From: Virgibacillus sp. 7505
GTDB taxonomy: Bacteria; Bacillota; Bacilli; Bacillales; Amphibacillaceae
Assembly: GCF_002272135.1 (NCBI RefSeq)
Contig: NZ_NPBF01000027.1
Coordinates: 62,001 to 126,000 of the forward strand
DNA length: 64,000 nucleotides
Direction: 5' to 3'
Shown here: positions 8,418 to 18,267 of the stretch, piece after piece
Position numbering within the stretch: position 1 is the first letter of the stretch
How the letters are laid out: each line of letters begins with the position of its first letter
Notes under the pieces: generated by a model
Database searches by the model: none
What the model saw: only the letters and a program-made list of their open reading frames with translations
Told to the model about the DNA's origin: nothing
Translations under genes and position numbers: made by a program

Positions 8418-8583
8418 TTGTATTCAACCTCCTGGCAGTATGTTAAAGTCAGTGTAGCAATTACGTATTGTGCAATGCAAGCTAGGACTCCATTCGATAG
8501 AAAGATGGGTAAATGGCATTTTTTGTCGTATAATATAGGATATAGAATGAACATGGGGATACGTTAGAGGTGAAAGAAACGTT

Positions 8584-10764
8584 ATGAAACGATCAGAACA
8601 TAAGCAGCACATACGGATGCGGCGGAAGACTCTATATCTTCTCGTGGCGGGTATCATATTGGCAGGAATGACCGCTGCCTATATCCTGTTATTTTTCGGA
8701 GGAAGACTCGTTATCGATAAAGATGACCTGACATTGAAAGCTGCTTCGACAGTTGAGAACCAGGATGGGGAAGTCATAGCGGAATTCTATGAAGAAAACC
8801 GGGAGCCTGTCAAATTCGATGAGATTTCCGAACATGTGAAAAACGCTTTTGTTTCCATAGAAGACGCCCGGTTCTACAGTCATCATGGCATTGATCTTCG
8901 AGCAACTGCGCGAGCTTTGTACCGTGACATTCTGGCGATGAGCAAAGTGGAGGGCGGAAGTACGATTACACAGCAAACCGCCAAAAATCTCTTTTTCAAA
9001 AATGATAAGACCTTTACCCGGAAAGCGAAGGAAGCGATGGCTGCTATATACTTGGAGAGGCATTACACGAAGAAGCAGATACTCGAATATTATCTGAATG
9101 AAATTTATTTTGCTCATGGTCTTTATGGAATAGAGTCAGCTGCGAATTATTACTTCAATAAAAGCGCAAGCGATCTTACACTTTCGGAAAGTGCGATGCT
9201 TGCAGCTCTGTCAAAAGCACCAAATACGTACTCGCCGAATAATAACCCTGATCTGGCGAAGGAAAGACGTAATCTCGTGCTGGACGAGATGGAAGAACAG
9301 GGCTACATTACAGCCGAAGAGAAGGAAGCTGCGCAGGCGGAAGAACTTGGTGTGACTGAGCCTGAAGAAGAGCAAGAGCGTCCTTGGATCGAAAGCTATA
9401 TTGATTTGGTAGCAGAAGAAGCGCAGGAGAAATATGATTTATCTCTGGAAAATCTGCGTACTGGCGGTTACCGGATCGTAGTGAATGTGGATGAAGATAT
9501 CCAACGCACAGCTTATAATACAATGCAGGATGATACGTATTTCGATGGCTCGACCGATAGCATTGAAGGGGCCTTTGTCATGCTTGATCAAAATTCCGGT
9601 AAAATCGTCGCAGCTGTGGGGGCGCGTGAGTTCCAATACGGCGACATAAACCGTGTGACAGTCCAGAGACAGCCAGGCTCTGTGATGAAGCCGCTTGCGG
9701 TGTATGGACCAGCATTGGATACAGGAGATTACAATGCGTATAGTGAGCTGCCGGATGAGAAGAAGACTTACGATGATGACTACACGGTATCTAACCATAA
9801 CGATCAGTATGAGGGAGATATCACGATGTATGAAGCCGTGCAGGAATCGAAGAATACGACAGCTGTTTGGCTGCTTGATCAAATCGGTATCAAAACAAGC
9901 AAATCGTATTTGGAGAAGATGCACATCGACCTGCCGGAGGATAAAGGTCTATCGATTGCCCTTGGCGGCTTGAAGAAAGGACTGACACCGCTGCAAGTCG
10001 CGGAGGGATTCCGTACGTTCGCCCATGAGGGCCAATGGATCGAATCACAGTCCATCAACGCGATTTATGACCGCAACGGGGAAGCAGCCTTCAAGGCAGA
10101 ACCTCAAACAGAAGATGTATTCTCGGAACAGACTGCCTGGGATATGACACGTATGCTGCAAGGAGTCATCACCGGCGGTACCGGAACGGCTGGTACTTAT
10201 TATGGTGCCTTGGCTGGTAAGACGGGAACGACGCAGCATCCGACTGTGGATGATGCAGATAAGGATGCTTGGTTTGCCGGATACACACCGGAATATGTCG
10301 CGGTAAGCTGGATGGGGTATGACAAAACAAACGATGAAAACTATCTGGAGAGCGGCAGTTCGATGCCTACTGCTCTGACGAAATCGATTTTGCGCCAAGT
10401 TTCCCAGTATCGGACAATGTCCACGAGCTTCGAAAAGCCGGAAAATGCAGAGGATATCGGTGGTCCGGTTGAATTGCCGACCATTACAGATGCTTCGATT
10501 TCATATGGTTTCGGCGGCCTGCGGATCGTCAATGCTGATTTGACTTGGACAGCAAGCGAAGACAAGCGAATCATCTATCATATTTACAAAGAAACAGACA
10601 ATGGAGCAGAGAAAATCGGTGAAGTACAAGGAAAGGGATCCTTTACAGTGGATAAAGTCAATCCGCTGAAAGATACTTCCTATTATGTAGTTCCATTCAA
10701 CCCGCTGACAGATGAAAGCGGTGCTGAATCCAACCATACAGTCCTATCCGGTTTCGGATTCTGA
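8584..10764 (+). CDS. pbpF: Class A penicillin-binding protein (PbpF-like)
   Basis: Bifunctional peptidoglycan synthase of 726 residues. After a cytoplasmic basic tail there is one membrane segment (about 17-38). The glycosyltransferase-51 domain follows, with catalytic Glu93 in SIEDARFYSHHG and the GGSTITQQTAKN motif. The transpeptidase domain has the serine in PGSVMK (Ser366), SKN at 422-424 and KTG at 546-548, so both activities look intact. About 90 C-terminal residues resemble a fibronectin-III-like module. The start ATG 8584 follows GGTGAAAGAAACGTT. Position before hemE matches B. subtilis pbpF. TATAAT at 8529-8534 may be its -10 box, with no clear -35. Confidence 0.92.
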   Translation: MKRSEHKQHIRMRRKTLYLLVAGIILAGMTAAYILLFFGGRLVIDKDDLTLKAASTVENQDGEVIAEFYEENREPVKFDEISEHVKNAFVSIEDARFYSHHGIDLRATARALYRDILAMSKVEGGSTITQQTAKNLFFKNDKTFTRKAKEAMAAIYLERHYTKKQILEYYLNEIYFAHGLYGIESAANYYFNKSASDLTLSESAMLAALSKAPNTYSPNNNPDLAKERRNLVLDEMEEQGYITAEEKEAAQAEELGVTEPEEEQERPWIESYIDLVAEEAQEKYDLSLENLRTGGYRIVVNVDEDIQRTAYNTMQDDTYFDGSTDSIEGAFVMLDQNSGKIVAAVGAREFQYGDINRVTVQRQPGSVMKPLAVYGPALDTGDYNAYSELPDEKKTYDDDYTVSNHNDQYEGDITMYEAVQESKNTTAVWLLDQIGIKTSKSYLEKMHIDLPEDKGLSIALGGLKKGLTPLQVAEGFRTFAHEGQWIESQSINAIYDRNGEAAFKAEPQTEDVFSEQTAWDMTRMLQGVITGGTGTAGTYYGALAGKTGTTQHPTVDDADKDAWFAGYTPEYVAVSWMGYDKTNDENYLESGSSMPTALTKSILRQVSQYRTMSTSFEKPENAEDIGGPVELPTITDASISYGFGGLRIVNADLTWTASEDKRIIYHIYKETDNGAEKIGEVQGKGSFTVDKVNPLKDTSYYVVPFNPLTDESGAESNHTVLSGFGF

Positions 10765-10887
10765 CGATTTTCACGACTCTGACACAATTCATCAAAAAAT
10801 GGGGTTTTTATGAGTCAAATGCTATACAAATGCTCATGAAATTTCGTATAGTTGGAACGGATAATGAGGAGACGAAGGAGAACGATT

Positions 10888-11937
10888 ATGCCTAACATCA
10901 AAAACGATACTATACTGCGTGCATTTCGTGGAGAAGCAACGGATTATACGCCAGTATGGTATATGCGCCAAGCCGGGAGATCGCAAAAAGAATATCGCGA
11001 GCTTAAAGAGAAATATTCCCTGTTTGAAATAACGCATCAGCCTGAGCTTGCAGCTTATGTGACGCGACTGCCAGTCGAACAGTATGATGTCGATGCAGCT
11101 ATTTTATATAAAGATATCATGACACCACTGCCAGGCATTGGCGTGGATGTCGATATCAAGTCAGGAATCGGTCCAGTGATCGCCAACCCTATCAGCAGCA
11201 TTCATGATGTGGAGAAGCTTGGAACCCTGGATCCAAAGCGTGACGTCCCATACATCCTGGATACGATCAAGCTCCTGACAGAGGAACAGCTGGAAGTACC
11301 GCTGATCGGTTTTTCTGGTGCGCCGTTTACATTGGCTAGCTACATGATTGAAGGCGGACCATCCAAAAACTACCATAAGACTAAATCGCTTATGTACAGT
11401 GACCCTGCTGCATGGTTCGCACTGATGGATAAGCTTGCGGAGGTATCCATCACTTATGCAAAAGCACAAGTGGCAGCCGGAGCATCAGCCATTCAGATTT
11501 TTGACTCATGGGTAGGGGCATTGAATGCAGCAGATTACCGTATGTACATCAAGCCTACAATGGAACGTATTTTCAATGAACTGCGTGATACAAAAGTTCC
11601 GCTCATCCTATTCGGTGTAGGAGCTAGTCATCTGATCATGGAATGGAATGATCTGCCGGTAGATGTCATCGGGCTTGACTGGAGGCTATCTATTAAGGAA
11701 GCAAGAGAAAAAGGCATCACGAAGACGCTTCAAGGCAATCTCGACCCAGCATTCCTGACTAGTGACTGGAAGGTGCTGGAAGAAAGGGCTAAATCGATTT
11801 TGGATCAGGGCCGGGAAGCTGGACCGCATGTGTTTAACCTTGGCCACGGTGTGACACCGGAAATAAGCCCTAGTGTGCTGAAGAAGCTGACTTCCTTCAT
11901 CCATTCGTATTCCGCTAAACAAAACTCAATTTTATGA
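10888..11937 (+). CDS. hemE: Uroporphyrinogen decarboxylase HemE
   Basis: Enzyme of 349 residues that removes four carboxyl groups from uroporphyrinogen III to give coproporphyrinogen III. The start is ATG 10888 after GAAGGAGAACGATT. The N-terminal signature [16 protein letters not shown] and the later [11 protein letters not shown] and QGNLDPAFL motifs are characteristic. It is the first gene of the hemE-hemH-hemY operon, with hemH 15 bases downstream. The operon type is that of Gram-positive coproporphyrin-dependent haem synthesis. No riboswitch or obvious operator was recognised upstream. Confidence 0.95.
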   Translation: MPNIKNDTILRAFRGEATDYTPVWYMRQAGRSQKEYRELKEKYSLFEITHQPELAAYVTRLPVEQYDVDAAILYKDIMTPLPGIGVDVDIKSGIGPVIANPISSIHDVEKLGTLDPKRDVPYILDTIKLLTEEQLEVPLIGFSGAPFTLASYMIEGGPSKNYHKTKSLMYSDPAAWFALMDKLAEVSITYAKAQVAAGASAIQIFDSWVGALNAADYRMYIKPTMERIFNELRDTKVPLILFGVGASHLIMEWNDLPVDVIGLDWRLSIKEAREKGITKTLQGNLDPAFLTSDWKVLEERAKSILDQGREAGPHVFNLGHGVTPEISPSVLKKLTSFIHSYSAKQNSIL

Positions 11938-11952
11938 CCCGAGGTGTAAGAC

Positions 11953-12900
11953 ATGACAAAGAAAAAAGTTGGTTTACTAGTTATGGCGTACGGCACGCCT
12001 TATAAAGAAGAAGACATCGAACGTTATTATACAGATATCCGGCACGGACGAAAGCCTACACCGGAAATGCTGGAGGATTTGACTAGCCGTTATAAAGCAA
12101 TCGGCGGAATTTCCCCGCTTGCGCGTATTACACAGGAACAAGCTGATGCTATCGAAACAGCTTTGAACAACTCTCAGGAAGCTATCGAATTCAAGGCTTA
12201 TCTTGGTTTGAAGCATATTGAGCCTTCCATTGAAGATGGTGTTGCCGAAATGGCAAAAGACGGTATTACAGAAGCTATTTCACTCGTATTGGCACCACAT
12301 TACAGCACATTCAGTGTGAAATCCTACAACGAGCGTGCTCATAAAGCCGCTGCAGAAGCTGGTAATCTTCAAATTACGTCTGTAGAAAGCTGGTACGACG
12401 AACCAGGCTTTATCAAATACTGGTCAGATAATATTTCAGAGATCTTTGCTGGCATGGACAAAGAAGAGCGTGATAAAGCAGCGCTGATCGTATCTGCGCA
12501 CAGTCTTCCGGAAAAAATCCTTCAAAATGGTGATCCGTACCCGGATCAGCTGAAACGTACAGCTGATTTGATTCAGGAACAGACTGGTATCAAAAACGTG
12601 GAGCTTGGCTGGCAGAGTGAAGGTAATACTCCTGATCCATGGCTTGGACCGGATGTACAGGATCTTACTCGCGAGCTTTACGAGAAAAAGGGCTATCGTT
12701 CCTTCGTATATGCACCAGTAGGCTTCATCGCGGACCATTTGGAAGTATTGTATGATAATGACTATGAATGTAAGGTCGTTTGTGACGAATTAGGCGCAAA
12801 ATACTACCGTCCGGCAATGCCGAACACGGACCAGCAGTTCATCGATACATTGGCGAAGGTGGTATTGGAGCAGCAGGCACGAGTTGAGCGCCATGGCTGA
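11953..12900 (+). CDS. hemH: Coproporphyrin III ferrochelatase HemH (CpfC)
   Basis: Ferrochelatase of 315 residues that inserts iron into coproporphyrin III in Firmicutes. The motif [14 protein letters not shown] near residue 180 carries the metal-binding His, and the acidic partner is in [11 protein letters not shown] near 260. An N-terminal [12 protein letters not shown] begins the first Rossmann-like lobe. The start ATG 11953 follows CCCGAGGTGTAAGAC. Its stop overlaps the hemY start in ATGGCTGA, indicating translational coupling. Confidence 0.95.
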   Translation: MTKKKVGLLVMAYGTPYKEEDIERYYTDIRHGRKPTPEMLEDLTSRYKAIGGISPLARITQEQADAIETALNNSQEAIEFKAYLGLKHIEPSIEDGVAEMAKDGITEAISLVLAPHYSTFSVKSYNERAHKAAAEAGNLQITSVESWYDEPGFIKYWSDNISEIFAGMDKEERDKAALIVSAHSLPEKILQNGDPYPDQLKRTADLIQEQTGIKNVELGWQSEGNTPDPWLGPDVQDLTRELYEKKGYRSFVYAPVGFIADHLEVLYDNDYECKVVCDELGAKYYRPAMPNTDQQFIDTLAKVVLEQQARVERHG

Positions 12901-14314
12901 AAAAAAACAGATCGCGATCGTCGGGGGCGGTATTGCCGGCCTGACGACTGCTTATTATCTTCAGAAGCAGATCCGTGCATACCGTCTGGATTATGAAGTG
13001 AAGCTGTTTGAAGCCTCCAGCCATCTTGGCGGAAAGATCGACACGCTGAAAAAAGATGGATTCGTGATAGAACGCGGCCCTGATTCCTTCTTAGCACGTA
13101 AGGAGTCCGCATCCCGTCTGATACATGACATTGGCATGGAAAAGGATCTCGTCCGAAACAATACAGGACAATCCTACATTTTAGCTGGCAAGAAGCTACA
13201 TAAAATGCCAAAACGTGCCTTTATGGGTGTACCGACAGAATTAAAGCCATTTTATCAATCGCGTCTTCTTTCCACTAAAGCGAAAGCGCGAATCAGTGTT
13301 GAACCGATGCTGCCGAAAGGAAAAGAAGCTCAAGACCAATCCATGGGATTATTCTTCCGCCGGCGCTTCGGTGATGAATTGGTAGAGAATGTGCTCGAAC
13401 CGCTTTTGTCCGGTGTCTATGCAGGTGAAATTGATGATTTAAGTTTGATGGCCACATATCCAAAGTTCTATGAAGTAGAACAGCAGTATGGAAGTGTGAT
13501 CAAAGGATTGCAGGCGACGATGCCGAAGCCGCTGAAACAAAAGAAAGATGTGAAGCCTCCAGGCGCATTTCTTTCCTTGAAGAACGGGCTGCAATCATTG
13601 GTGGAAGGTTTGGAAGCAAAGCTTGATCCAGGCACTGTCCATTTAGAAACAAGTGTGGATCATATCGAACGAAAAGAAGATCATTATCATCTGCTGCTAG
13701 GCAACGGAGAGGTATTCCGAGCGGACGCCGCAGTACTTGCTTCGCCTTTCTTTGCAGTTCAGCGTATGCTGAGTCAATATGATTTCATGGAGCAGCTGAA
13801 AGAGATGAAGGCGACATCTGTTGCAACGGTAGCGATGACATTCGATGCTTCTGCGATCAAGAAAGATATCGATGGTACAGGCTTTGTTATCTCCCGCAAC
13901 AGTAAGTACCGGATTACAGCATGTACATGGACGCATAAAAAATGGGAAGGCACCACTCCTGAAGGCAAAGTCATACTGCGCTGCTACGTCGGCAGGCCAG
14001 ATGACAGCGGCATAGTGGATTTGTCTGATGAGGAAATCGTCCGGATCGCTTTAAAAGACTTGAATAAAATTATGAAAATAAAAAGCAAGCCGCTCTTTTC
14101 CGTGGTCAGCCGCTGGAAAAAAGCAATGCCGCAATACGTAGTCGGCCATCTGCAGCGTGTTGCTGATGTGCGCGCCAATATGGCGATTCACCTTCCAGGT
14201 GTATTCCTTGCGGGTGGTTCCTATGATGGAATTGGTATTCCGGATTGTATCGATAGCGGCGAACAAGCCGTACAAAACGTACTTGCTTACTTGCGTGAAA
14301 AAAGCTTCTCCTAA
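12893..14314 (+). CDS. hemY: Coproporphyrinogen III oxidase HemY (CgoX)
   Basis: FAD-dependent oxidase of 473 residues. In Firmicutes HemY oxidises coproporphyrinogen III to coproporphyrin III, the substrate of the ferrochelatase encoded just upstream. The dinucleotide-binding motif [15 protein letters not shown] is at the N-terminus, and the C-terminal FAD motif [20 protein letters not shown] is near residue 440. I use ATG 12893, which overlaps the hemH stop by eight bases; a TTG at 12884 is an alternative. A terminator overlaps the end of the gene and closes the operon. Confidence 0.94.
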   Translation: MAEKKQIAIVGGGIAGLTTAYYLQKQIRAYRLDYEVKLFEASSHLGGKIDTLKKDGFVIERGPDSFLARKESASRLIHDIGMEKDLVRNNTGQSYILAGKKLHKMPKRAFMGVPTELKPFYQSRLLSTKAKARISVEPMLPKGKEAQDQSMGLFFRRRFGDELVENVLEPLLSGVYAGEIDDLSLMATYPKFYEVEQQYGSVIKGLQATMPKPLKQKKDVKPPGAFLSLKNGLQSLVEGLEAKLDPGTVHLETSVDHIERKEDHYHLLLGNGEVFRADAAVLASPFFAVQRMLSQYDFMEQLKEMKATSVATVAMTFDASAIKKDIDGTGFVISRNSKYRITACTWTHKKWEGTTPEGKVILRCYVGRPDDSGIVDLSDEEIVRIALKDLNKIMKIKSKPLFSVVSRWKKAMPQYVVGHLQRVADVRANMAIHLPGVFLAGGSYDGIGIPDCIDSGEQAVQNVLAYLREKSFS

Positions 14315-14330
14315 GGGAGAAGCTTTTTTG
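14298..14330 (+). terminator. Terminator of hemEHY
   Basis: Stem AAAAAGCTTCTCC / GGGAGAAGCTTTTT with loop TAA, followed by T residues; it includes the hemY stop codon. A-rich left flanks could also serve the convergent minus-strand gene. Confidence 0.85.
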
Positions 14331-14380
14331 TGCCTTGTTATTCAAAGATATTATGGAAGCAGTTATCATTCTTGGAGCAG

Positions 14381-14938
14381 TCAGGTACTATGGGAATAAG
14401 GCTTGCTTTTCTTCTTGTTCCATGCCTCGACAGCTTGGCTGCGTGTCTTTCCTTTGTTTATAGGATTGGAGAAAAATTCACGAATAAATCGATTATACTC
14501 AAACTGAGGGGCAATATCTTTCCTGTAAGCAGGATCTTGCTTGCGATATTCTTCTTTATGCCACGCATTAATAGCATCTTCGTATGTTTTACCAATGTTT
14601 GCACGAAAATAGTCTTGTATGTAAGTAGAGAAATGAAAATGCTCTCCAATTTCCTGTTTGAAAAATGCTCGTACTTCCTGGCTGCAGCGATGATCTTCTG
14701 TAATAATGGTAGAACGGCTGAGCGGTTCATTGGATTTCTTTCTCCTGCGTGATGGTTTCTGTTTTGGTTTTTCAATGAGACCATCCCGCAGGAAGCTTTC
14801 AATTCTTGCTGTAATCTCCATTTTTGATCCAGAGACAGGCAATTCACTCTCACGGCAGAATTGGACAAGTTCTTCTTTCAGCCAATAATAATCTAGAAAA
14901 TCATCTGCATTCGTCATACGAGTCAATTCTGGTCTCAA
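14381..14938 (-). CDS. SAP-domain protein with a DUF6434-like C-terminal region
   Basis: Protein of about 185 residues. I place the start at a TTG at 14938, five bases after GGGGGGAT, giving MRPELTRMTNADDF; no ATG is available there and a GTG at 14953 lies inside the ribosome binding site. Residues about 17-55 (LKEELVQFCRESELPVSGSK) form a SAP-like helix-extended-loop-helix, a DNA/RNA-binding fold. A basic linker (PSRRRKKSN) follows. The C-terminal half has two repeated aromatic motifs ending in INAWHKEEY and VEAWNKKK. Function unknown; nucleic-acid binding is inferred. It is not part of the B. subtilis gene order as I remember it. Confidence 0.8.
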   Translation of the reverse strand: MRPELTRMTNADDFLDYYWLKEELVQFCRESELPVSGSKMEITARIESFLRDGLIEKPKQKPSRRRKKSNEPLSRSTIITEDHRCSQEVRAFFKQEIGEHFHFSTYIQDYFRANIGKTYEDAINAWHKEEYRKQDPAYRKDIAPQFEYNRFIREFFSNPINKGKTRSQAVEAWNKKKSKPYSHST

Positions 14939-15099
14939 GTTATATCCCCCCACATGCGTTTTTCTCTCTTTTTGTTATATTATGTCATATATGCATAAAT
15001 GAGACCACCCCCTGAAGGGGAGCACTCCTTAAAGATTAGGTGGTTTACATGCAAGGAATTCGGTAAAGGTAAACAATAGAAGGAGAGGTGTTAGAAAGT

Positions 15100-15831
15100 A
15101 TGAAATTGACAGTTATAGGATTTTGGGGAGCTTATCCAGGCAGGGGAAGTGCCAGCTCTTGTTATTTAGTGGAGAAGGACGGATATGCTCTGCTGCTGGA
15201 TTGCGGGAGCGGTGCGTTATCGCGGATGCCAGCTTTCATTGATCCGAAGGAATTGAATGCGGTTGTCGTAAGTCATTATCATCCTGATCACATAGCGGAC
15301 ATTGGTGCTCTGCAGCATGTTTGGCAAGTACAAAACAGCTTGAAAGGAACAGATGATGTGCTGTCGATTTATGGCCATGAAGAGGACGATGCAGGATTCC
15401 AGAGCTTAAAACATAAATTCACCGAAGGGATTGCCTATAAGCAGGATGAAATTCTTAGCATAGGTCCTTTCGTGATTACTTTCATGAAAACGAAGCATCC
15501 AGTGCCGTGCTATGGTATGCGGATTTCAGATGGTTTTTCCGACATTGTTTATACAGCTGATTCCAGTTACTTAGAGGAATGGGCGGAGTTCAGCAAGGAT
15601 GCAGATCTGCTTATCACTGATTGCAATTTCTATCAGCATCAGGATGGGGAATCTGCCGGTCATATGAACAGTCTGCAGGTAGGCGGCATTGCGGAGCGGG
15701 CTGGTGTGAAAAATCTCTTCCTCAGTCATCTGCCGCATTTTGGAGAACACAGGCAGCTGTTGGAGGAAGCAAGCAGCGTATACAGCGGGCAAGTAAAGCT
15801 CGCATATGAAGGGCTGACATGGGAGGGGTAA
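15100..15831 (+). CDS. yhfI: Metallo-beta-lactamase fold hydrolase, YhfI-like
   Basis: Soluble protein of 243 residues. The metal motif VVVSHYHPDHIADIG near residue 62 is the HxHxDH signature, with further ligands in ITDCNFYQ (Asp) and FLSHLPHFGEH (His). This fits the RNase Z / ArnJ-like branch of the fold. The chosen start ATG 15100 gives MKLTVIGFWGAYPG, matching YhfI; GAGGTG lies ten bases upstream, and a GTG at 15088 is possible. The substrate is unknown. lplJ follows after 90 bp with no terminator between them. Confidence 0.88.
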   Translation: MKLTVIGFWGAYPGRGSASSCYLVEKDGYALLLDCGSGALSRMPAFIDPKELNAVVVSHYHPDHIADIGALQHVWQVQNSLKGTDDVLSIYGHEEDDAGFQSLKHKFTEGIAYKQDEILSIGPFVITFMKTKHPVPCYGMRISDGFSDIVYTADSSYLEEWAEFSKDADLLITDCNFYQHQDGESAGHMNSLQVGGIAERAGVKNLFLSHLPHFGEHRQLLEEASSVYSGQVKLAYEGLTWEG

Positions 15832-15921
15832 TACCTTCCCATTTGTCTGAATTGCTATCATGCTGAGGATTCGGTAGAATATTACTAGGATAAACAATTT
15901 CTGACACTGGGGGTCTTTATT

Positions 15922-16917
15922 TTGCGTTTTATCGATAATGAAGGTATTACAGATCCGAGGATTAACCTTGCGATCGAGGAGTATGTCCTGAAAAATTTCG
16001 GCAAAGACGATACATATTTGCTTTTCTATATCAATGAACCATCCATCATCATCGGCCGGAATCAGAACACGATTGAAGAAATCAATACAAAGTACGTAGA
16101 CGATAATGGCATCAAGGTCGTACGCCGCTTATCAGGAGGCGGAGCTGTATACCATGACATGGGTAATTTGAATTTCAGCTTTATCACACAGGACGACGGT
16201 AACAGCTTCCAGGATTTCGCCAAATTCACTAAGCCGGTTACGGATGCATTGAACAAGCTTGGTGTACCAGCAGAGTTGAAGGGGCGGAATGACTTGCTTG
16301 TCGGTGAACGCAAGATTTCCGGAAATGCGCAATTCTCTACACGCGGGTTGATGTTCAGCCATGGCACACTGATGTACGATTCAGAGATTGAACATGTCGT
16401 GTCGGCTTTGAAGGTGAAGAAAGAAAAAATCGAATCCAAAGGAATCAAATCTATCCGAAGCCGTGTAGCTAATATCTCGGAATTCATGGATAACAAAATT
16501 CCTATGGAAGAATTCAAGGATATCTTGCTTCGTTATATCTTCGATGTGGAGGATACGAAGGATGTACCCCGTTACAAGCTGACAGAAGAGGATTGGAAAG
16601 CAATCCATAAAATCAGCGAAGAACGTTATCAGAAGTGGGAATGGAACTATGGTAAATCACCTAGCTTCAATATCCAGCAAACACATAAATTCCCATCAGG
16701 CAATGTTGATATCCGCCTGGATGTAAAGAACGGAATCATCGAACAGATCCGTGTCTTCGGTGACTACTTCGGTGTCGGCGAAGTCGGTGAACTCGAGGAA
16801 AAACTGAAAGGTGTCCGTTATGAGCGCGAGTCGATTCAGCAAGCGCTGGCGGATGTGAATGTGAGCCATTACCTAGGTAAGATTGAGAAAGATGACTTTA
16901 TTGATCTTATGTACTGA
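15922..16917 (+). CDS. lplJ: Lipoate-protein ligase LplJ
   Basis: Enzyme of 331 residues that activates free lipoate with ATP and attaches it to E2 and GcvH proteins. The start is a TTG at 15922, nine bases after GGGGG. The N-terminal catalytic domain carries the lipoate-binding RRLSGGGAVYHDMGN motif near residues 69-83 and the lysine motif KISGNAQFSTRG near 131. The C-terminal accessory domain (about 240-331) is complete. Same neighbour order (yhfI then lplJ) as in B. subtilis. Confidence 0.94.
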   Translation: MRFIDNEGITDPRINLAIEEYVLKNFGKDDTYLLFYINEPSIIIGRNQNTIEEINTKYVDDNGIKVVRRLSGGGAVYHDMGNLNFSFITQDDGNSFQDFAKFTKPVTDALNKLGVPAELKGRNDLLVGERKISGNAQFSTRGLMFSHGTLMYDSEIEHVVSALKVKKEKIESKGIKSIRSRVANISEFMDNKIPMEEFKDILLRYIFDVEDTKDVPRYKLTEEDWKAIHKISEERYQKWEWNYGKSPSFNIQQTHKFPSGNVDIRLDVKNGIIEQIRVFGDYFGVGEVGELEEKLKGVRYERESIQQALADVNVSHYLGKIEKDDFIDLMY

Positions 16918-16925
16918 TTATCTAT

Positions 16926-16955
16926 GAGACGACCTTCGGGCCGTCTCTTTTTTTC
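16926..16955 (+). terminator. Terminator of lplJ
   Basis: GAGACGaCC / GGcCGTCTC with a TTCG tetraloop, one mismatch, then a run of seven T residues. Confidence 0.85.
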
Positions 16956-16970
16956 AGGAGGAGGAATCGG

Positions 16971-18140
16971 ATGAAACGGGTGCTTCTTGCTTATATTATC
17001 TATCTTTTAGCCATCTGGATTTTCTTTCCATTCATCTATACAGAATGGAATGTGGATGTAAGCACATATGCAAGTATCGGTCATGCAGTCTATTTTTCCA
17101 GGCTGCCGCTATTACCGCTATTCCTTTATGCAGTTTGGAGGAACGAGAACCTGCAGAAAACCGCTGCTGCCATGGAACAGCGACTGCCTAAACTAGTTGC
17201 AACAGCTGGATATATGCTTATGCTGACTGTCTTCTACGGGATTGTTCAGCTGCCATTCCGATTGGCGGGTTATTGGAATGCGCGCCAAGCACAGATAAGT
17301 GTCCAGAAATTCGGAGACTGGGCAGGAGAATACGTGCTCAGCTTAGTTTTCTTTTATTTAGCTGTCACCGCAGTTGTTTTTGTATCACAGATTCTAATGA
17401 AAAGATTCCGTAAAAGCTGGTGGATACTTCTATGGATTCTGCTTGTACCAAGTGCGATTTTCATCGTTTATGTCCAGCCGATGTGGATTGATCCGCTTTA
17501 TGAAGATTTCTATCACCTTCCTGATGGAGGGCTGCGTACGGAAATCGAGCAGCTGACTAGTGAGGCAGGAATTCCAGATGCGACACTTCTGGAAGTAGAT
17601 CAAAGCGCAAAAACGGTTACGTATAATGCATATGTAACAGGATTGTTCGGCAGTGCTCGTGTGGTGCTGTATGATACGACAGTCGACGGCTTGTCTCAAG
17701 ACGAAGTGCTTTTCATCGTCGCCCATGAAATCGGCCATTATGTGCTGCATCATGTATATTGGGGAACGGCGGGTTTTCTTGTTCTTGGTTTTGTCCTCCT
17801 ATGGGTGACCAAAAGATTGTCAGATAAGTTTTTGGCTAAAAGACAAATACGTGCTCATCAGCTGCGTGCGGTGCCGCTCTTTCTGCTTATTATCAGCTCG
17901 CTGCAATTTGCGAGCGAGCCTGTGTCACTTTATGTGTCGCGGGAAATGGAGCGGCAGGCGGATGATTATGCACTTGAGCATGCACCTGATACGGAAGCAG
18001 GCATTCGAATGTTTCAGAATATGCAGCAGGTTTCCAAAGGTGATCCGAACCCATGGCCGCTGTTCGAATGGCTGCGTTCCACACATCCATCCAATCAGGA
18101 GCGTATCGAAACTATAGAATCTTATCAAGAAAACAGGTAG
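16971..18140 (+). CDS. yhfN: M48 family membrane metalloprotease, YhfN-like
   Basis: Membrane zinc protease of 389 residues, related to CAAX proteases of the Ste24 type. There are transmembrane segments near residues 3-22, 35-52, 66-86, 115-138 and 146-166, and two more after the active site. The HExxH motif is HEIGHYVLHH near residue 252, with the third ligand in SREMERQADDYALEH near 325. The start ATG 16971 follows CAGGAGGAGGAATCGG. YhfN/Ste24-type proteins remove peptides from membrane or quality-control substrates; the substrate here is unknown. The position after lplJ is conserved. Confidence 0.9.
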   Translation: MKRVLLAYIIYLLAIWIFFPFIYTEWNVDVSTYASIGHAVYFSRLPLLPLFLYAVWRNENLQKTAAAMEQRLPKLVATAGYMLMLTVFYGIVQLPFRLAGYWNARQAQISVQKFGDWAGEYVLSLVFFYLAVTAVVFVSQILMKRFRKSWWILLWILLVPSAIFIVYVQPMWIDPLYEDFYHLPDGGLRTEIEQLTSEAGIPDATLLEVDQSAKTVTYNAYVTGLFGSARVVLYDTTVDGLSQDEVLFIVAHEIGHYVLHHVYWGTAGFLVLGFVLLWVTKRLSDKFLAKRQIRAHQLRAVPLFLLIISSLQFASEPVSLYVSREMERQADDYALEHAPDTEAGIRMFQNMQQVSKGDPNPWPLFEWLRSTHPSNQERIETIESYQENR

Positions 18141-18165
18141 AGACAGTTGCGCTCTACCTGTTTTG
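18133..18165 (+). terminator. Terminator of yhfN
   Basis: Perfect 10-bp stem ACAGGTAGAG / CTCTACCTGT followed by TTTTGT; the gene's stop codon lies in the left arm. Confidence 0.85.
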
Positions 18166-18267
18166 TAAGGATTCTATTAAGAATATGGAATTCTCCTGTT
18201 TTTGCGCCTGAGATTTTGCTATTGTAGAACCAATCCCTCTTTTCTTGCATCAGAAAGGATGTTCCAG

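Noticed and set aside
10765-10887. A riboswitch or terminator between pbpF and hemE
   Set aside because: No stable hairpin with a T run and no known haem or cobalamin aptamer core is visible.
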